Part shown: piece by piece, positions 43,235 to 55,866 of the stretch
How the letters are laid out: each line of letters starts with the position of its first letter
Numbering within the stretch: the stretch's first letter is position 1
Program-made: the position numbers and the translations under genes
Origin: Escherichia ruysiae
GTDB lineage: Bacteria > Pseudomonadota > Gammaproteobacteria > Enterobacterales > Enterobacteriaceae
Length of the DNA: 64,000 bases
Reading direction: 5' to 3'
NCBI RefSeq assembly: GCF_031323975.1
Contig: NZ_JAVIWS010000001.1
Coordinates: 1,054,001-1,118,000, forward strand
Notes under the pieces: model-generated
What the model saw: the letters and a program-made list of their open reading frames with translations, nothing else
Databases searched by the model: none
What the model was told of the DNA's origin: nothing

Positions 43235-45210
43235 TGAAAACCGCCGTTTTTGCCTATCACGATATGGGATGCCTGGGCATTGAAGCCTTGCTGGCTGCCG
43301 GTTACGAAATTAGCGCCATTTTTACTCATACCGATAATCCTGGCGAAAAAGCGTTTTATGGTTCGGTGGCTCGTCTGGCGGCGGAAAGAGGCATTCCGGT
43401 TTACGCGCCGGATAACGTTAACCATCCGCTGTGGGTAGAACGCATAGCCCAACTGTCACCTGATGTGATTTTCTCTTTTTATTATCGACATTTGATCAGC
43501 GACGAGATTTTGCAGCTTGCTCCCGCAGGCGCATTTAATCTGCATGGTTCGCTGTTACCGAAATATCGTGGTCGCGCGCCGCTGAACTGGGTGCTGGTGA
43601 ACGGTGAAACGGAAACGGGCGTTACGTTGCACCGAATGGTGAAGTGTGCCGATGCCGGGGCCATTATTGCCCAGCTACGCGTTACCATTGCGCCGGATGA
43701 TATTGCCATTACGCTACATCATAAATTGTGCCACGCCGCGCGTCAGTTACTGGAACAGACGTTACCCGCTATTAAACACGGTAATATTCTGGAAATCGCC
43801 CAGCGTGAGAACGAAGCCACCTGTTTTGGTCGCAGAACACCGGAGGACAGCCGCCTCGAATGGCATAAACCGGCTTGTGAACTCCACAACATGGTGCGTG
43901 CCGTTGCCGATCCCTGGCCTGGCGCCTTTAGCTATGTTGGCAATCAGAAATTTACAGTCTGGTCGTCCCGCGTTCATTCCCTTACTACTGCCGCACAGTC
44001 GGGCAGCGTGATTTCTGTTTCACCGCTGTTGATTGCCTGTGGTTATGGCACGCTGGAAATCGTCACCGGACAGGCGGGCGACGGCATTACCATGCAAGGC
44101 TCACAATTAGCGCAAACGCTGGGGCTGGTGCAAGGTTCACGATTAAATAGCCAATCAACCTGCGCTGCCCGACACCGTACCCGGGTACTCATCCTCGGGG
44201 TGAATGGCTTTATTGGTAACCATCTGACAGAACGCCTGCTGCGCGAAGATCATTATGAAGTTTACGGTCTGGATATCGGCAGCGATGCGATAAGCCGTTT
44301 TCTGAATCATCCGCGTTTTCACTTTGTCGAAGGCGATATCAGTATTCATTCCGAATGGATTGAGTATCACGTCAAAAAATGTGATGTCGTCTTGCCGCTG
44401 GTGGCGATAGCCACACCGATTGAATATACCCGCAACCCGCTGCGCGTATTTGAACTCGATTTTGAAGAGAATCTGCGCATTATCCGTTATTGCGTGAAGT
44501 ACCGTAAGCGAATCATCTTCCCGTCGACTTCAGAAGTTTATGGGATGTGTAGCGATAAATACTTCGATGAAGACCATTCTAATTTAATCGTCGGCCCGGT
44601 GAATAAACCGCGCTGGATTTATTCGGTTTCAAAACAGTTACTTGATCGGGTGCTCTGGGCGTATGGCGAAAAAGAAGGTTTACAGTTCACCCTCTTCCGT
44701 CCGTTTAACTGGATGGGGCCACGGCTGGATAACCTGAATGCGGCGCGAATTGGCAGTTCGCGCGCTATTACGCAACTCATTCTCAACCTGGTGGAAGGTT
44801 CACCGATTAAGCTGATTGATGGCGGAAAACAAAAACGCTGCTTTACTGATATTCGGGATGGCATTGAAGCGTTATACCGCATTATCGAAAATGCGGGAAA
44901 TCGCTGCGACGGCGAAATTATCAACATTGGCAATCCTGATAACGAAGCGAGCATTGAGGAACTGGGCGAGATGCTGCTGGCGAGCTTCGAAAAACATCCA
45001 CTGCGCCATCACTTCCCACCGTTTGCGGGCTTTCGGGTTGTCGAAAGTAGCAGCTACTACGGCAAAGGATATCAGGACGTAGAGCATCGTAAACCGAGCA
45101 TCCGCAATGCCCACCGCTGCCTGGGCTGGGAACCGAAAATTGATATGCAGGAAACCATCGACGAAACACTGGATTTCTTCCTGCGCACTGTCGATCTTAC
45201 GGAAAAATGA
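43234..45210 (+). CDS. arnA: Bifunctional formyltransferase/decarboxylase ArnA
   Basis: Two-domain enzyme, 658 residues. The N-terminal formyltransferase (about 1-300; [19 protein letters not shown]) formylates UDP-Ara4N. The C-terminal short-chain dehydrogenase domain (from about 315; [12 protein letters not shown]) oxidatively decarboxylates UDP-glucuronic acid, with [11 protein letters not shown] as the catalytic Tyr-Lys region. It is two residues shorter than the 660 I recall for K-12, with no catalytic loss visible. It overlaps arnC by 1 bp; the arnD start lies at its stop. Confidence 0.96.
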
Positions 45211-45212
45211 TC

Positions 45213-46106
45213 ATGACCAAAGTGGGCTTACGCATTGATGTCGATACCTTTCGTGGCACCCGTGAAGGCGTGCCGCGTCTTCTGGAAATCTTGAGTAAGC
45301 ATAATATTCAGGCCAGCATTTTTTTCAGCGTCGGCCCGGACAATATGGGTCGCCATCTCTGGCGGCTAGTGAAACCACAGTTTTTGTGGAAGATGCTGCG
45401 CTCAAACGCGGCATCGCTTTATGGCTGGGATATTTTACTGGCCGGTACGGCATGGCCAGGTAAAGAGATTGGTTATGCCAACGCCGATATCATTCGCGAA
45501 GCGGCTAAATACCACGAAGTCGGCCTGCACGCCTGGGATCACCATGCCTGGCAAGCCCAGAGCGGTAACTGGGATCGCCAAACAATGGTCGACGATATTG
45601 CACGTGGTCTTCGCACCCTTGAAGAGATTATCGGCCAACCGGTAACCTGTTCTGCCGCTGCGGGCTGGCGTGCCGACCAGCAGGTGATCGAAGCAAAAGA
45701 AGCGTTCCATTTGCGCTACAACAGCGATTGTCGTGGGGCCATGCCGTTTCGGCCACTGCTCGAATCAGGAAACCCTGGCACTGCGCAAATTCCGGTGACC
45801 TTACCCACCTGGGATGAAGTGATTGGTCGGGATGTGAAAGCAGAAGATTTTAACGGTTGGTTACTCAACCGCATCCTGCGAGATAAAGGCACGCCGGTTT
45901 ATACCATTCATGCCGAAGTTGAAGGCTGCGCTTATCAGCATAATTTTGTGGATCTCCTGAAACGCGCAGCCCAGGAAGGCGTGACATTTTGCCCTTTAAG
46001 CGAACTGTTATCAGGGACGTTGCCGCTCGGACAAGTTGTTCGCGGAAGTATTGCCGGACGTGAAGGCTGGCTGGGTTGCCAACAAGCTGCGGGAATGCTT
46101 CCATGA
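45213..46106 (+). CDS. arnD: Undecaprenyl-P-Ara4FN deformylase ArnD
   Basis: Polysaccharide-deacetylase-family enzyme that removes the formyl group from undecaprenyl-phosphate-Ara4FN before transfer to lipid A. The ATG at 45213 gives [13 protein letters not shown] and 297 residues; an ATG at 45207, overlapping the arnA stop, would add two. Catalytic motifs are [10 protein letters not shown] at the N-terminus and the HAWDHHAWQ histidine pair near 107. The C-terminus ends CQQAAGMLP, different from the K-12 end as I recall it. It overlaps arnT by 4 bp. Confidence 0.95.
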   Translation: MTKVGLRIDVDTFRGTREGVPRLLEILSKHNIQASIFFSVGPDNMGRHLWRLVKPQFLWKMLRSNAASLYGWDILLAGTAWPGKEIGYANADIIREAAKYHEVGLHAWDHHAWQAQSGNWDRQTMVDDIARGLRTLEEIIGQPVTCSAAAGWRADQQVIEAKEAFHLRYNSDCRGAMPFRPLLESGNPGTAQIPVTLPTWDEVIGRDVKAEDFNGWLLNRILRDKGTPVYTIHAEVEGCAYQHNFVDLLKRAAQEGVTFCPLSELLSGTLPLGQVVRGSIAGREGWLGCQQAAGMLP

Positions 46107-47755
46107 AATCCATTCGCTATTACGCAGCATTCTTTGCGTTTATCACCGCCTATTATCTCTTGCCGATTAATTATCGTCTGCTCTGGCAACCAGATGAAAC
46201 GCGTTATGCGGAAATCAGTCGGGAAATGCTGGCATCCGGAGACTGGATTGTGCCCCATCTGTTAGGGCTACGTTATTTTGAAAAACCCATTGCCGGATAC
46301 TGGATTAACAGCATTGGGCAATGGCTATTTGGTGCGAATAACGTTGGTGTGCGGGCAGGCGTTATCTTTGCGACCCTGTTAACCGCCGCGCTGGTGGCCT
46401 GGTTTACACTGCGCTTATGGCGCGATAAACGTCTGGCACTACTCGCCGCAGTGATTTATCTCTCATTGTTTATTGTCTATGCCATCGGCACTTATGCCGT
46501 GCTCGATCCGTTTATTGCATTCTGGCTGGTGGCGGGAATGTGCAGCTTCTGGCTGGCAATGCAGGCACAGACGTGGAAAGGCAAAAGCGTGGGATTTTTA
46601 CTGCTGGGTATCACCTGCGGCATGGGGGTGATGACTAAAGGTTTTCTCGCCCTTGCCGTGCCGGTATTAAGCGTGCTGCCATGGGTAGCGACGCAAAAAC
46701 GCTGGAAAGATCTCTTTATTTACGGCTGGCTGGCGGTTATCAGTTGCGTACTGACGGTTCTCCCCTGGGGACTGGCGATAGCGCAGCGGGAGTCTGACTT
46801 CTGGCATTATTTTTTCTGGGTTGAGCATATTCAACGCTTTGCGATGGATGATGCCCAGCATAAAGCTCCGTTCTGGTACTACTTGCCGGTCATTATTGCC
46901 GGTAGCCTGCCGTGGCTGGGGTTACTCCCCGGTGCACTGTACACAGGCTGGAAAAACCGCAAGCATTCCGCAACCGTCTATTTGTTGAGCTGGACGATAA
47001 TGCCGCTGCTGTTTTTCTCCGTCGCGAAAGGCAAATTACCTACCTATATTCTTTCCTGCTTTGCACCTCTGGCAATGCTGATGGCGCATTACGCTTTGCT
47101 GGCAGCAAAAAATAATCCTCTGGCGTTGCGGATGAATGGCTGGATTAACATCGCTTTTGGTGTCACTGGCATTATTGCCACGTTTGTAGTCTCCCCCTGG
47201 GGAGCAATGAACACTCCAGTGTGGCAAACCTTCGAGAGCTATAAAGTCTTCTGTGCATGGTCGATTTTTTCGCTATGGGCATTTTTCGGCTGGTATACCT
47301 TAACAAACGTGGATAAAACCTGGCCTTATGCCGCGCTTTGCCCGCTGGGGATGGCGTTGCTGGTAGGATTTTCAATTCCTGACAGAGTTATGGAAGGAAA
47401 ACATCCGCAATTTTTTGTCGAGATGACACAAGAATCACTGCAGCCAAGCCGCTATATTCTTACCGACAGCGTCGGCGTTGCCGCTGGTCTGGCATGGAGC
47501 CTGCAACGCGATGACATCATCATGTATCGCCAGACGGGTGAATTGAAATACGGCCTTAATTATCCGGATGCGCAAGGGAGATTTGTCAGCGGTGATGAGT
47601 TCGCAAACTGGCTTAATCAACATCGTCAGGAGGGGATGATTACACTCGTGCTTTCGGTTGACCGCGATGAAGACATCAACAGTCTCGCCATTCCGCCCGC
47701 TGATGCCATCGATCATCAGGGACGTCTGGTGCTCATTCAGTACCGCCCAAAATGA
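46103..47755 (+). CDS. arnT: Lipid A aminoarabinose transferase ArnT
   Basis: GT-C-fold membrane transferase (PMT family) that moves L-Ara4N from undecaprenyl phosphate to lipid A phosphates on the periplasmic side, lowering polymyxin binding. It has 550 residues from the ATG overlapping the arnD stop by 4 bp. The first loop has the catalytic [18 protein letters not shown] segment with acidic residues. About 12 membrane helices and a soluble C-terminal domain follow. It overlaps arnE by 4 bp. Confidence 0.96.
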   Translation: MKSIRYYAAFFAFITAYYLLPINYRLLWQPDETRYAEISREMLASGDWIVPHLLGLRYFEKPIAGYWINSIGQWLFGANNVGVRAGVIFATLLTAALVAWFTLRLWRDKRLALLAAVIYLSLFIVYAIGTYAVLDPFIAFWLVAGMCSFWLAMQAQTWKGKSVGFLLLGITCGMGVMTKGFLALAVPVLSVLPWVATQKRWKDLFIYGWLAVISCVLTVLPWGLAIAQRESDFWHYFFWVEHIQRFAMDDAQHKAPFWYYLPVIIAGSLPWLGLLPGALYTGWKNRKHSATVYLLSWTIMPLLFFSVAKGKLPTYILSCFAPLAMLMAHYALLAAKNNPLALRMNGWINIAFGVTGIIATFVVSPWGAMNTPVWQTFESYKVFCAWSIFSLWAFFGWYTLTNVDKTWPYAALCPLGMALLVGFSIPDRVMEGKHPQFFVEMTQESLQPSRYILTDSVGVAAGLAWSLQRDDIIMYRQTGELKYGLNYPDAQGRFVSGDEFANWLNQHRQEGMITLVLSVDRDEDINSLAIPPADAIDHQGRLVLIQYRPK

Positions 47756-48087
47756 TCTGGATGATTTTAGTCTTTGCCAGCCTGCTTAGTGTAGCCGGGC
47801 AGTTGTGTCAGAAACAGGCAACCGGCTTTGTGGCAATAAAAAAGCGGCGCAAACATATCGTACTGTGGCTGGGACTGGCGCTGGCTTGTCTTGGCCTTGC
47901 GATGGTGCTCTGGCTACTGGTCTTGCAGAGCGTTCCGGTAGGCATTGCCTACCCGATGTTGAGTCTGAATTTTGTCTGGGTGACGCTGGCGGCAGTAAAA
48001 CTGTGGCACGAGCAGGTATCGCTGCGTCACTGGTGCGGGGTAGCATTCATTATTGGCGGCATTGTGATCCTGGGGAGTACGGTGTAA
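47752..48087 (+). CDS. arnE: Ara4N-undecaprenyl-P flippase subunit ArnE
   Basis: Small multidrug-resistance-like membrane protein, 111 residues and four helices, which with ArnF flips undecaprenyl-phosphate-Ara4N to the periplasmic face. Helix motifs such as [18 protein letters not shown] are typical of EmrE-like proteins. It overlaps arnT by 4 bp and arnF by 1 bp. Confidence 0.95.
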   Translation: MIWMILVFASLLSVAGQLCQKQATGFVAIKKRRKHIVLWLGLALACLGLAMVLWLLVLQSVPVGIAYPMLSLNFVWVTLAAVKLWHEQVSLRHWCGVAFIIGGIVILGSTV

Positions 48088-48473
48088 TGGGGCTGATGTG
48101 GGGATTATTCAGCGTCATGATTGCTTCTGCAGCACAATTAAGTCTGGGTTATGCGGCAAGTCATCTGCCATCGATGACGCGGTGGCGGGATTTTATCGCG
48201 GCGTTTTTTGCTTTTGATACCGGTGCTCAGATTCTGCTGGTCGGATTGCTTGGTTATCTGATCTCCGTTTTTTGCTGGTATAAAGCGTTACATCAACTGG
48301 CACTCAGCAAAGCCTATGCCTTACTGAGTATGAGTTATGTACTGGTATGGATTGCTTCAATGGTGCTTCCTGGTTGGGAAGGGACTTTTTCACTGAAAGC
48401 GCTGCTGGGCGTAACCTGTATTGCGAGCGGATTAATGCTGATTTTCCTTCCCACGACAAAACAACGTTACTGA
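48087..48473 (+). CDS. arnF: Ara4N-undecaprenyl-P flippase subunit ArnF
   Basis: Second EmrE-like flippase subunit, 128 residues, four helices (for example [23 protein letters not shown]). The ATG at 48087 overlaps the arnE stop; the longer open frame above it is the arnE coding region in another frame. The middle loop ([16 protein letters not shown]) differs noticeably from K-12. The last bases overlap the end of the convergent pmrD. Confidence 0.94.
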   Translation: MGLMWGLFSVMIASAAQLSLGYAASHLPSMTRWRDFIAAFFAFDTGAQILLVGLLGYLISVFCWYKALHQLALSKAYALLSMSYVLVWIASMVLPGWEGTFSLKALLGVTCIASGLMLIFLPTTKQRY

Positions 48474-48733
48474 ATTTTCCCAGCCGATTTACACTGCCGT
48501 TCCCACTCATCGGGGCTGTAACTGCTTGCCGAGAGGACTTTCACCGTGTGCAACTTTTCACGATTAATACAGTAAAGCGCATTCTGCAAAGGCGAGAGTA
48601 AATCCCCCACTTTCACGGCGAAGTCACTCTTCACTTCAGCGATCATTTTTATCGCGCCGCCAGCATCGCAGAGCATAATTACATGTCTCTTATCTTGTTT
48701 ATCGCAACACGATTTTTTGACCAGCCATTCCAT
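48467..48733 (-). CDS. pmrD: Signal transduction connector PmrD
   Basis: Small connector protein of 88 residues that in Salmonella protects phospho-PmrA and so links PhoPQ to PmrAB; the E. coli protein works more weakly. It begins [18 protein letters not shown]. It is transcribed toward the arn operon, with 7 bp of 3' overlap with arnF, an arrangement that could allow antisense effects. Confidence 0.94.
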   Translation of the reverse strand: MEWLVKKSCCDKQDKRHVIMLCDAGGAIKMIAEVKSDFAVKVGDLLSPLQNALYCINREKLHTVKVLSASSYSPDEWERQCKSAGKIQ

Positions 48734-48842
48734 TGCATTATCCTGTTAACTAAGAGTTTTCACATTAAGTTACAGATTAACAGATAAACTCTTTATCAAC
48801 GGCAATGGAATGGCAAAAATGAGAAGTGAAACGGATGTTCCA

Positions 48843-50198
48843 TTACTGCTGGCGTTGAACCCACTCTTTCAACGCCTGGCGTGAAATTTTAATGCCGCCG
48901 TTTTTCAGTTCTGATGGCAACGTCAGCCAACGCACCGGTTGCTGAAAACGGGCCAGCTTATCTTTCACCCATTCGCTAAGATCCACGCTGTCCTGGTCAT
49001 ACTCCACCACAGCTACCGGGCGATGACCAAACTCCTTGTCTGCAACGGGGACGATAAACACCTGCAAAACCGCAGGATGCGCAGCAATAACCCGCTCCAC
49101 CTCTTCCGGCTGAATACCTTCGCCACCGCTAAAGAACAGATTATCCAAGCGCCCGACAATGGTCAGTTTACCGTTATGCATCTCGCCGCGATCGCGCGTA
49201 GCGTACCAGCCTTCATCATTGAGCAGCGACACCAGTTGCCCGTTACGCCAGTAACCTTCTGCCATACTGGCAGCGCGCAACCATACCTCATCGTTAACAA
49301 CTTTCACTTCCCGACCGGGCAGCGGCGAACCGACGTCTGCCAGACCGTCGGCTTCTTTCGCACACACCGTGGAGGCAAACTCGGTCAGACCATAGCCGCA
49401 AAAGCAACGAATACCCTGCTCGCGTGCCTGTTCCGTCAATTCGACCGGGATTGCCGCGCCGCCAAGCAATACCGCTTTCAGGGAAACTGAACTACGGTTA
49501 ACCAGCAAACGCCAGAGCTGCGTCGGCACCAGCGAAGCGTGAGTACAGCCTGCCAGCATTTGCTCCAGCGGCTGTTTATCGCGTACCGTCATCCGCGCGC
49601 CAGCATACAACCAGCGCCACATAATTCCCTGCCCGGAAACGTGAAATAGTGGTAAAGAGAGCAGCCAGTCATCGTGCTCGCCAAACGGAATCAGCGATAA
49701 CACCCCTTCGGCGCTGGCAAGATGAGCCTGATAAGTATGAACAGCTGCTTTCGGCAACCCGGTAGAACCAGAGGTCAACGTCATTGAGCACAGGCGTGTC
49801 GGCTGCCACATAGCTGCATATGCGCCCTCTCCAGCCTGAATTTGCAGTGACGTTAACGCCGGAAAGGTGTTCTCCCCTTCCGGCACCAGCGCAAATTGCA
49901 GCGTAAGATTGGGCAGCAACTCCTCAAGCAACGGCTGCGGAAGCTGTGGGTTGACGGGAAGCACCCGCGCACCGCATTGCAACAACGCAAGCCAGGCCAG
50001 CAGCGTTTGCGGCGTATTCCACGCCCGCAGCATCACGCCGCTGCCCTCAACCACGCCCTGCGCCGCAAATCCCGACGCTAATTCATCGACGCGAGCACAA
50101 AGCTCGCGCCAGTTGAGTTGCTCGTCATTGAGACGCAAGGCGATGGCATCTCCCCGCACCTGCCGCCAGTGACGCCACGGCCAGTCAGAGAAGATCAT
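48843..50198 (-). CDS. menE: o-Succinylbenzoate-CoA ligase MenE
   Basis: ANL-superfamily adenylating enzyme of menaquinone synthesis, turning o-succinylbenzoate into OSB-CoA with ATP. It has 451 residues. The ATP P-loop is [17 protein letters not shown] at about 137-153; [11 protein letters not shown] and the hinge [20 protein letters not shown] follow. The C-terminal catalytic lysine is in [11 protein letters not shown]. It overlaps menC by 4 bp and ends the men operon. Confidence 0.96.
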   Translation of the reverse strand: MIFSDWPWRHWRQVRGDAIALRLNDEQLNWRELCARVDELASGFAAQGVVEGSGVMLRAWNTPQTLLAWLALLQCGARVLPVNPQLPQPLLEELLPNLTLQFALVPEGENTFPALTSLQIQAGEGAYAAMWQPTRLCSMTLTSGSTGLPKAAVHTYQAHLASAEGVLSLIPFGEHDDWLLSLPLFHVSGQGIMWRWLYAGARMTVRDKQPLEQMLAGCTHASLVPTQLWRLLVNRSSVSLKAVLLGGAAIPVELTEQAREQGIRCFCGYGLTEFASTVCAKEADGLADVGSPLPGREVKVVNDEVWLRAASMAEGYWRNGQLVSLLNDEGWYATRDRGEMHNGKLTIVGRLDNLFFSGGEGIQPEEVERVIAAHPAVLQVFIVPVADKEFGHRPVAVVEYDQDSVDLSEWVKDKLARFQQPVRWLTLPSELKNGGIKISRQALKEWVQRQQ

Positions 50199-51157
50199 AG
50201 CAGCCGCTCCAGTGCATCTACTTCCACTAACGGTAGCGGGCTACCCGGCCAGCGACGAACCTGCTGCGCCTGCATCAGATCCAGCGTGTCCAGACCCGGA
50301 ATGGTGTCTGGCGTTAACCAGGCCGCAATCCGCGCCAGTTGCGTTAAGCCTAAGCTCGACTCGATGGAAGAACTGATCACCGCCGTCAGCCCCAGCGCGT
50401 GCGCCGCCTGCACCTGCTCGCGTACTTTCTCCAGGCTGCCCGTGAGCGTAGGTTTGATCACCACCGCGCGCACGCCCTCTTCCGCCACAAAGGCAAAATC
50501 CGGCTCGCGCAGGCTTTCATCCCAGGCAATGGCAATGCCAGTTTCACGGGCAAAGGCGCGGGAATCATCGCGTGTTTTGCACGGTTCTTCGAGAAAAGCG
50601 ATGCGGTCGCGATAATCCGGATTGACATATTTGGCAAACTGCTGGCTCTTCAGCGGCGTCCAGGCGCGATTCGCGTCAAGACGCAAATGCAGATCCGGAA
50701 CCGCTTCCAGCAACAGATTCACTACCATGCCATCGCGCACGGCTTCGTACAATCCCACTTTGACCTTCGCCACTTTCTCGCCAGGCATATCGGCAAGTTT
50801 GAGGATCAGATCGTCCGGATCGCCGTTACACAGCGGTGCCGCACGGTAATTGGCTGCTTGCGGCAACGTATCAGTAAGCTCTGCCAGCGCGCAGCTCACG
50901 CCAAAGGCGACGGAAGGCATTTGCGGTAATTCGCAATCGCCTGCCAGCCAGTCATTTACCCAGGCAAGCAGCACGCTTTGCGCCTCTTCCCAGGTTTCCT
51001 GACTGAAGCCCGGCAGTGGGGAGATCTCTCCCCACCCTTCGTGCCCGCCATCGAGCAGGCAAACGTACAGCCCGTCGCGGGTTTTTAACCGCCTGTCGCG
51101 CAGAACCACCCCCGCGTCCATGGGGATCTGCCAGCGGTATACCTGCGCGCTACGCAT
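50195..51157 (-). CDS. menC: o-Succinylbenzoate synthase MenC
   Basis: Enolase-superfamily enzyme that dehydrates SHCHC to o-succinylbenzoate, 320 residues. The catalytic lysine is in AKVKVGLYE near 133. Metal ligands follow in [17 protein letters not shown] and AWDESLRE, and the second lysine in [10 protein letters not shown]. The end overlaps menE by 4 bp and the start shares one base with menB. Confidence 0.96.
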   Translation of the reverse strand: MRSAQVYRWQIPMDAGVVLRDRRLKTRDGLYVCLLDGGHEGWGEISPLPGFSQETWEEAQSVLLAWVNDWLAGDCELPQMPSVAFGVSCALAELTDTLPQAANYRAAPLCNGDPDDLILKLADMPGEKVAKVKVGLYEAVRDGMVVNLLLEAVPDLHLRLDANRAWTPLKSQQFAKYVNPDYRDRIAFLEEPCKTRDDSRAFARETGIAIAWDESLREPDFAFVAEEGVRAVVIKPTLTGSLEKVREQVQAAHALGLTAVISSSIESSLGLTQLARIAAWLTPDTIPGLDTLDLMQAQQVRRWPGSPLPLVEVDALERLL

Positions 51158-52014
51158 TACGGATTCCGTTTAAATTTGCTGAAATCAGGCTGACGTTTCT
51201 GGTTGAAGGCGTTGCGACCTTCCTGACCTTCTTCCGTCATATAGAACAGCATGGTGGCGTTCCCCGCCAGCTCTTGCAGCCCTGCCTGACCGTCGCAGTC
51301 GGCGTTCAGCGCAGCTTTCAGGCAGCGCAGCGCCATCGGGCTGTTTTGCAGCATTTCGCGGCACCAGCGGACGGTTTCTTTTTCCAGATCCGCCAGTGGC
51401 ACAACGGTGTTCACAAGGCCCATGTCCAGCGCCTGTTTTGCGTCGTACTGACGGCACAGGAACCAGATTTCACGCGCTTTTTTCTGCCCGACAATACGCG
51501 CCATATAGGAAGCGCCCCAGCCGCCGTCGAAGGAACCGACTTTCGGCCCAGTCTGACCGAAGATGGCGTTTTCTGCCGCAATGGTCAGATCGCACATCAT
51601 GTGCAGAACGTGACCGCCGCCGATGGAGTAGCCAGCCACCATCGCGACAACCGGTTTTGGACAGGTACGGATCTGGCGCTGGAAGTCCAGCACGTTCAGG
51701 TGATGTACGCCGGAGTCATCTTTATAACCACCGTAGTCACCACGGACTTTTTGATCGCCGCCAGAGCAGAACGCTTTATCGCCTGCGCCAGTCAGAATGA
51801 TCACGCCGATGTTATCGTCATAACGCGCATCCGCCAGCGCCTGGATCATCTCTTTTACCGTCAGAGGACGGAAGGCATTGCGCACCTGCGGACGATTAAT
51901 GGTGATTTTTGCGATACCATCGGTGGATTTTTCATAACGAATGTCCTCGAAACCTTCGGAGCAGTCGTGCCATTCAACCGGTGCGTAAAGCATTGCTTCA
52001 TCAGGATAAATCAT
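51157..52014 (-). CDS. menB: 1,4-Dihydroxy-2-naphthoyl-CoA synthase MenB
   Basis: Crotonase-fold enzyme that closes the second ring of menaquinone, turning OSB-CoA into DHNA-CoA, 285 residues. The oxyanion-hole segments are [12 protein letters not shown] and [16 protein letters not shown]. The active-site region [16 protein letters not shown] follows, as in bicarbonate-dependent MenB enzymes. It lies 14 bp after menH and shares one base with menC. Confidence 0.97.
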   Translation of the reverse strand: MIYPDEAMLYAPVEWHDCSEGFEDIRYEKSTDGIAKITINRPQVRNAFRPLTVKEMIQALADARYDDNIGVIILTGAGDKAFCSGGDQKVRGDYGGYKDDSGVHHLNVLDFQRQIRTCPKPVVAMVAGYSIGGGHVLHMMCDLTIAAENAIFGQTGPKVGSFDGGWGASYMARIVGQKKAREIWFLCRQYDAKQALDMGLVNTVVPLADLEKETVRWCREMLQNSPMALRCLKAALNADCDGQAGLQELAGNATMLFYMTEEGQEGRNAFNQKRQPDFSKFKRNP

Positions 52015-52028
52015 ATTGTGTCCTTTAG

Positions 52029-52787
52029 TCAGAAACGCAAGATCTGCGCCAGACTTGCGATTACGCCAGCGGGATTTTCCCGGTGCGCGTTATGTCCGGC
52101 GCGAGGAATGACATGGCAGTCAGCAGCCAGTTCCGCCGCCAGAGCGCGGAATTTGCTGTCACGTTCACCACATAAATAATAAAACGCAAATGTGCGGGCG
52201 CTAAGGTTAGCACGTAAATCAGGCTGGACGGACAATGAGGTTGCTTCCAGCATGGCGGCAAGGGTTGCGCCATTATTGTTGCTACGCAGCGTCACCAGTT
52301 CCCGGCGCTGCTCGTCGTTAAGCGAGGCAAAAACTGGTTGTTGATACCAGTCGGCAAATACTGCCGTTAATGGTTCTGTGCGAAAACGCTGCGCCCAACG
52401 GTGATCGGAACGCTGACGTTCCGTGCGTTGTTCAGCATTTTGCAGCCCCGGATGACCGCCTTCCACAACAACCCCACTCAGCCCCGGCATCCCCTGACAA
52501 GCCGCCATCATCGCCACGCGTCCACCGAGCGAGTACCCCACCAGCCAGCAGTTAAGTATGTTGTAACTAACAAGGGTTTTACGCAGTAAGTCGGTGACAT
52601 CATCAAAACCATCGACGCTAATTTCCGCCGAACCGCCGTGACCTGGGAGATCAACATACAACCGCGAGTAGTCGGCAAACGCTTCGCCGACTTCCTGCCA
52701 TTCGTGGCAATCACCGGAAAAACCGTGCAGAAAAACCAGCCAGGGTAAACCTGGCTTGCCGTGTTTTTCCTTCGCGTGCAGGATCAT
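52029..52787 (-). CDS. menH: SHCHC synthase MenH
   Basis: Alpha/beta-hydrolase-fold lyase of 252 residues that eliminates pyruvate from SEPHCHC to give SHCHC. The nucleophile serine is in [11 protein letters not shown] near residue 86; the late histidine is in [22 protein letters not shown] near the N-terminus is the oxyanion segment. It overlaps menD by 4 bp. Confidence 0.95.
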   Translation of the reverse strand: MILHAKEKHGKPGLPWLVFLHGFSGDCHEWQEVGEAFADYSRLYVDLPGHGGSAEISVDGFDDVTDLLRKTLVSYNILNCWLVGYSLGGRVAMMAACQGMPGLSGVVVEGGHPGLQNAEQRTERQRSDHRWAQRFRTEPLTAVFADWYQQPVFASLNDEQRRELVTLRSNNNGATLAAMLEATSLSVQPDLRANLSARTFAFYYLCGERDSKFRALAAELAADCHVIPRAGHNAHRENPAGVIASLAQILRF

Positions 52788-54454
52788 AAATGGCTTACCT
52801 GCGCCAGCAATTGCTGGAGGGTCTGTGCGCCATCGGTGTCGTTAACCACCATCTCAATCACGGTGGTGGTCGGGGTGCGCCAGGCGTCGGCAAGCGCCGC
52901 TTCAAGTTCCTGCCAGTTTTGCGGGCGATGATATTTCAGCTCAAACATCGCGGCAGCATGATCAAAATGGACGTTTTGCGGCATCAGATAGAAACGCTCG
53001 CGCTCGCTTGTCGGCGTTGGTAGCAGCGAGAAAATTTGCCCGCCGTTGTTGTTTACCACAATTAATACCAGCGGCGCGGAAACCTGACGCAGTAACGCCA
53101 GTGCGTTCAGGTCGTAAAGTGCGGAAAGATCGCCAACAATCGCCAGCGTGGGTTTACCGCTCGCCCGCTGAACACCTGCGGCGGTAGAGAGCAGTCCGTC
53201 AATACCGCTGGCTCCACGGTTGCTGTAAACCGGATAACCTGCCGGAAGTTGCGAGAGCGCATCAATCAGACGCACCACCAGGCTGTTACCGACAAACAGT
53301 TGCCCCTGTTCCGGCAGATAGTCGCTGATGCGGTGCGCCAGTTGCGCTTCACCAAATGCGTCTCGGCGCGCCACAGCCGCCTGCATTGCCTGTTCAGCCA
53401 GACGCGGGATTTCAACGCACCAGGGCTGGCGTTTTTCTGCCGGATGCAGTTCCAGCCAGTCGGCGATATTAGCAATCAGCCGACGTCCACGATGGTGCGC
53501 CGGGTCGAGTCGCCCTTCGATATTATCAACAATCCAGTACTCTTCCGGCTCACAACTTGCCTGCCATTGCAGTAACCGTTTGCCGGTCAGGCTGCTCCCC
53601 AGTTGCACCACAATCTGCGCCTGCTGTAACTCGCTGATCGCTTTGGCATTGCCTAACCAGAGATCGGCACACGGCAGCGGCTGCCCGGTTTGCGACAGCA
53701 CGTCGCCAATCAGCGGCCAGCCAAGAGTTTGCGCCCACAGGGCGACTTTTTTGCCCTCTTCCGCACTCATGCGACCCGCAACGACCACGCCGCGCTTTTG
53801 CCGCCAGAAGAACCAGTCGCGCTGTTTTTCACTTTCCAGACGAGGCGCTTCACGCAGCCACGGTTTATCGTCCTGCCACCAGTCGCCCAGACGTTGTTGC
53901 CAGCTAAGCCCGGTGTCGTCCATCTCGCCATACAACGGTTCAGCAAACGGGCAGTTGATATGGACTCCGCCAGTATGCAAAGTACCGAGAGCATGGTCGA
54001 TGGTAGATACCAGCCAGCGAGCGGGAATATCCTGGGTCGGACGCGGTAGTGAAATGCTATGCATGGGGTGAGAGGCGAACATTCCCGGCTGGCGAATCGC
54101 CTGATTCGCGCCGCAGTCAATCAGTTCCGGCGGGCGATCGGCGGTTAAGAGGATCAGTTTCTCTCCGGTTAACCCCGCTTCAATCAGTGCCGGGTAGAGA
54201 TTTGCCACCGCCGTGCCGGAAGTTACTATCACCGCCACCGGCTGTTTGCTGACCTTCGCCAGCCCCAGTGCCAGATGCCCCAGCCCACGCTCATCAAAAT
54301 GGGTGTGGTGGATGAATGCAGAATTTTCCGCCGCCGCTAACGTTAACGGCGTAGAACGAGAGCCAGGGGCAATGCAGACGTGTCTGACGCCATGACGCGT
54401 TAATGCTTCCAGAATGACCGCCGCCCAGCGTCGGTTAAATGCGCTTACTGACAT
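52784..54454 (-). CDS. menD: SEPHCHC synthase MenD
   Basis: Thiamine-diphosphate enzyme that joins isochorismate and 2-oxoglutarate to SEPHCHC, the first committed menaquinone step, 556 residues. The ATG at 54454 gives [14 protein letters not shown]; the frame is open for 117 more codons, but those overlap the 3' part of menF and lack homology. N-terminal pyrimidine-binding motif [16 protein letters not shown] and C-terminal ThDP motif [32 protein letters not shown] (split over residues about 440-471) are intact. Confidence 0.96.
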   Translation of the reverse strand: MSVSAFNRRWAAVILEALTRHGVRHVCIAPGSRSTPLTLAAAENSAFIHHTHFDERGLGHLALGLAKVSKQPVAVIVTSGTAVANLYPALIEAGLTGEKLILLTADRPPELIDCGANQAIRQPGMFASHPMHSISLPRPTQDIPARWLVSTIDHALGTLHTGGVHINCPFAEPLYGEMDDTGLSWQQRLGDWWQDDKPWLREAPRLESEKQRDWFFWRQKRGVVVAGRMSAEEGKKVALWAQTLGWPLIGDVLSQTGQPLPCADLWLGNAKAISELQQAQIVVQLGSSLTGKRLLQWQASCEPEEYWIVDNIEGRLDPAHHRGRRLIANIADWLELHPAEKRQPWCVEIPRLAEQAMQAAVARRDAFGEAQLAHRISDYLPEQGQLFVGNSLVVRLIDALSQLPAGYPVYSNRGASGIDGLLSTAAGVQRASGKPTLAIVGDLSALYDLNALALLRQVSAPLVLIVVNNNGGQIFSLLPTPTSERERFYLMPQNVHFDHAAAMFELKYHRPQNWQELEAALADAWRTPTTTVIEMVVNDTDGAQTLQQLLAQVSHL

Positions 54455-54542
54455 GAGTTTGTCCGGTATCAATATTGCGGCTAAGTATAAGGAGCTACAA
54501 AAATAGATTATTGATATGAATCGGTAATGATGCGACTCATTA

Positions 54543-55838
54543 CTATTCCATTTGTAATAATGTTCGCAACCCTGCCGCTTTGTTGTCGATTTCCTGCCAC
54601 TCCTGCTCGGGGTCTGAGCCTCGGACAATGCCTGCTCCGGCATATAATCGCACCACATTGTCACTGATTTTCGCCGAGCGCAGGGAAACGCAGAATTCGC
54701 TTTGTTGTAATGAGAGATAACCCGCAGAACCGGCATACCATTCACGGGTGAACGGTTCGTGCCGGGCGATGAACTGCCGCGCCAGATCGCGCGGTAAGCC
54801 AGCAACGGCTGCCGTTGGCTGTAACTGATGTAAACAGATCACATCATCCGCTTTGTTGAGTGAAGTCCAGATACAGCGGCGCAGATGCTGCACTTTACGC
54901 AGGCGCAGTACCTGCGGCGGTAACACATCCAGCGTCTGGGTATCGGCCTGCAATCGTTGGCAGATATCTTCCACCACCAGCATGTTCTCGCGCTGGTTTT
55001 TATCATCCGCCATCAGCCACTCACCCAACTGCTGCGCCTGCTTATCATCAGAATGATTTGCTACCGTTCCCGCCAGGGCTTCGGTACGCAGAGCTTTGTC
55101 TCGCCGCCGCCATAGCCGCTCAGGCGTTGAGCCAAGAAAAGCATTTTCGCCATCAAAGGCCATGTAAAAATGATAGCAGTTCAGATTGAGCCGACGACTG
55201 GCAGCCATCATCGCCGCCGCATTGACCGGACTTGCGAAATGCAGGTCAGTCGCCCGGGCAAGAACCACTTTGTCGAGTTCACCTTCGGCGATGGTTTTCG
55301 TTGCCAGTTCGATTAATCGCGTCCAGCCAGTTTTGTCCGGCCAGTGTTGTTCTTTCGTGGTGGTTAAACGTAACGCGGGCAAAGGTTTAATATTCGCCAG
55401 TGTGGCGATAAATTCTTTTGCCTTAACTGCATCGTGCTGAAGGGAATTTTCACTGAATAGCGTCAGCCGTAGCGTGGCTTTACCGCCACAGCGTCGCCAT
55501 TCCAGACGTGGTAAAAGTAGATTACCCTGCGACGGGTCAAACGCATTCAATCCCCAGATGCGTAAGTCGGTGTGTTCCGGATACTGACGAAGAAAACGTT
55601 GCGCCTGCCCCAACGACGTAAAGCGGATGATTGCGCCCAGCACGGCAGCTTCTTCATCGCCATTACGTTGTTGCCAGTAAAATTGCGGATACGTTTGCTG
55701 ACTGGCCAGCCAGCTTAAGGCATCAAAAGCGTCATTGAGAGGGAAAGGAATGTCGAAAACCCGAATGCCGGGTGTCGCCGGAATCTCTTGCGACAAATGG
55801 CGCAGTAGATTTCCCAGCGCCGTAGTAAGTGATTGCAC
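54543..55838 (-). CDS. menF: Isochorismate synthase MenF
   Basis: Menaquinone-specific isochorismate synthase, converting chorismate to isochorismate, 431 residues. The chorismate-binding domain fills the C-terminal two-thirds, with the catalytic lysine in [14 protein letters not shown] near 190, the [11 protein letters not shown] segment and the metal-site glutamates ([25 protein letters not shown]). It leads the men genes, 88 bp before menD. Confidence 0.96.
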   Translation of the reverse strand: MQSLTTALGNLLRHLSQEIPATPGIRVFDIPFPLNDAFDALSWLASQQTYPQFYWQQRNGDEEAAVLGAIIRFTSLGQAQRFLRQYPEHTDLRIWGLNAFDPSQGNLLLPRLEWRRCGGKATLRLTLFSENSLQHDAVKAKEFIATLANIKPLPALRLTTTKEQHWPDKTGWTRLIELATKTIAEGELDKVVLARATDLHFASPVNAAAMMAASRRLNLNCYHFYMAFDGENAFLGSTPERLWRRRDKALRTEALAGTVANHSDDKQAQQLGEWLMADDKNQRENMLVVEDICQRLQADTQTLDVLPPQVLRLRKVQHLRRCIWTSLNKADDVICLHQLQPTAAVAGLPRDLARQFIARHEPFTREWYAGSAGYLSLQQSEFCVSLRSAKISDNVVRLYAGAGIVRGSDPEQEWQEIDNKAAGLRTLLQME

Positions 55839-55866
55839 GCGGACCTCTCCCTGTTAAAAGCCTCAC

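Noticed and set aside
48734..48842. PhoP box before pmrD
   Set aside because: Only loose GTTTA/GTTAA matches with wrong spacing; not enough to call.
54455..54805. 117-codon N-terminal extension of menD
   Set aside because: It overlaps the menF 3' end, and [10 protein letters not shown] is the known N-terminus.
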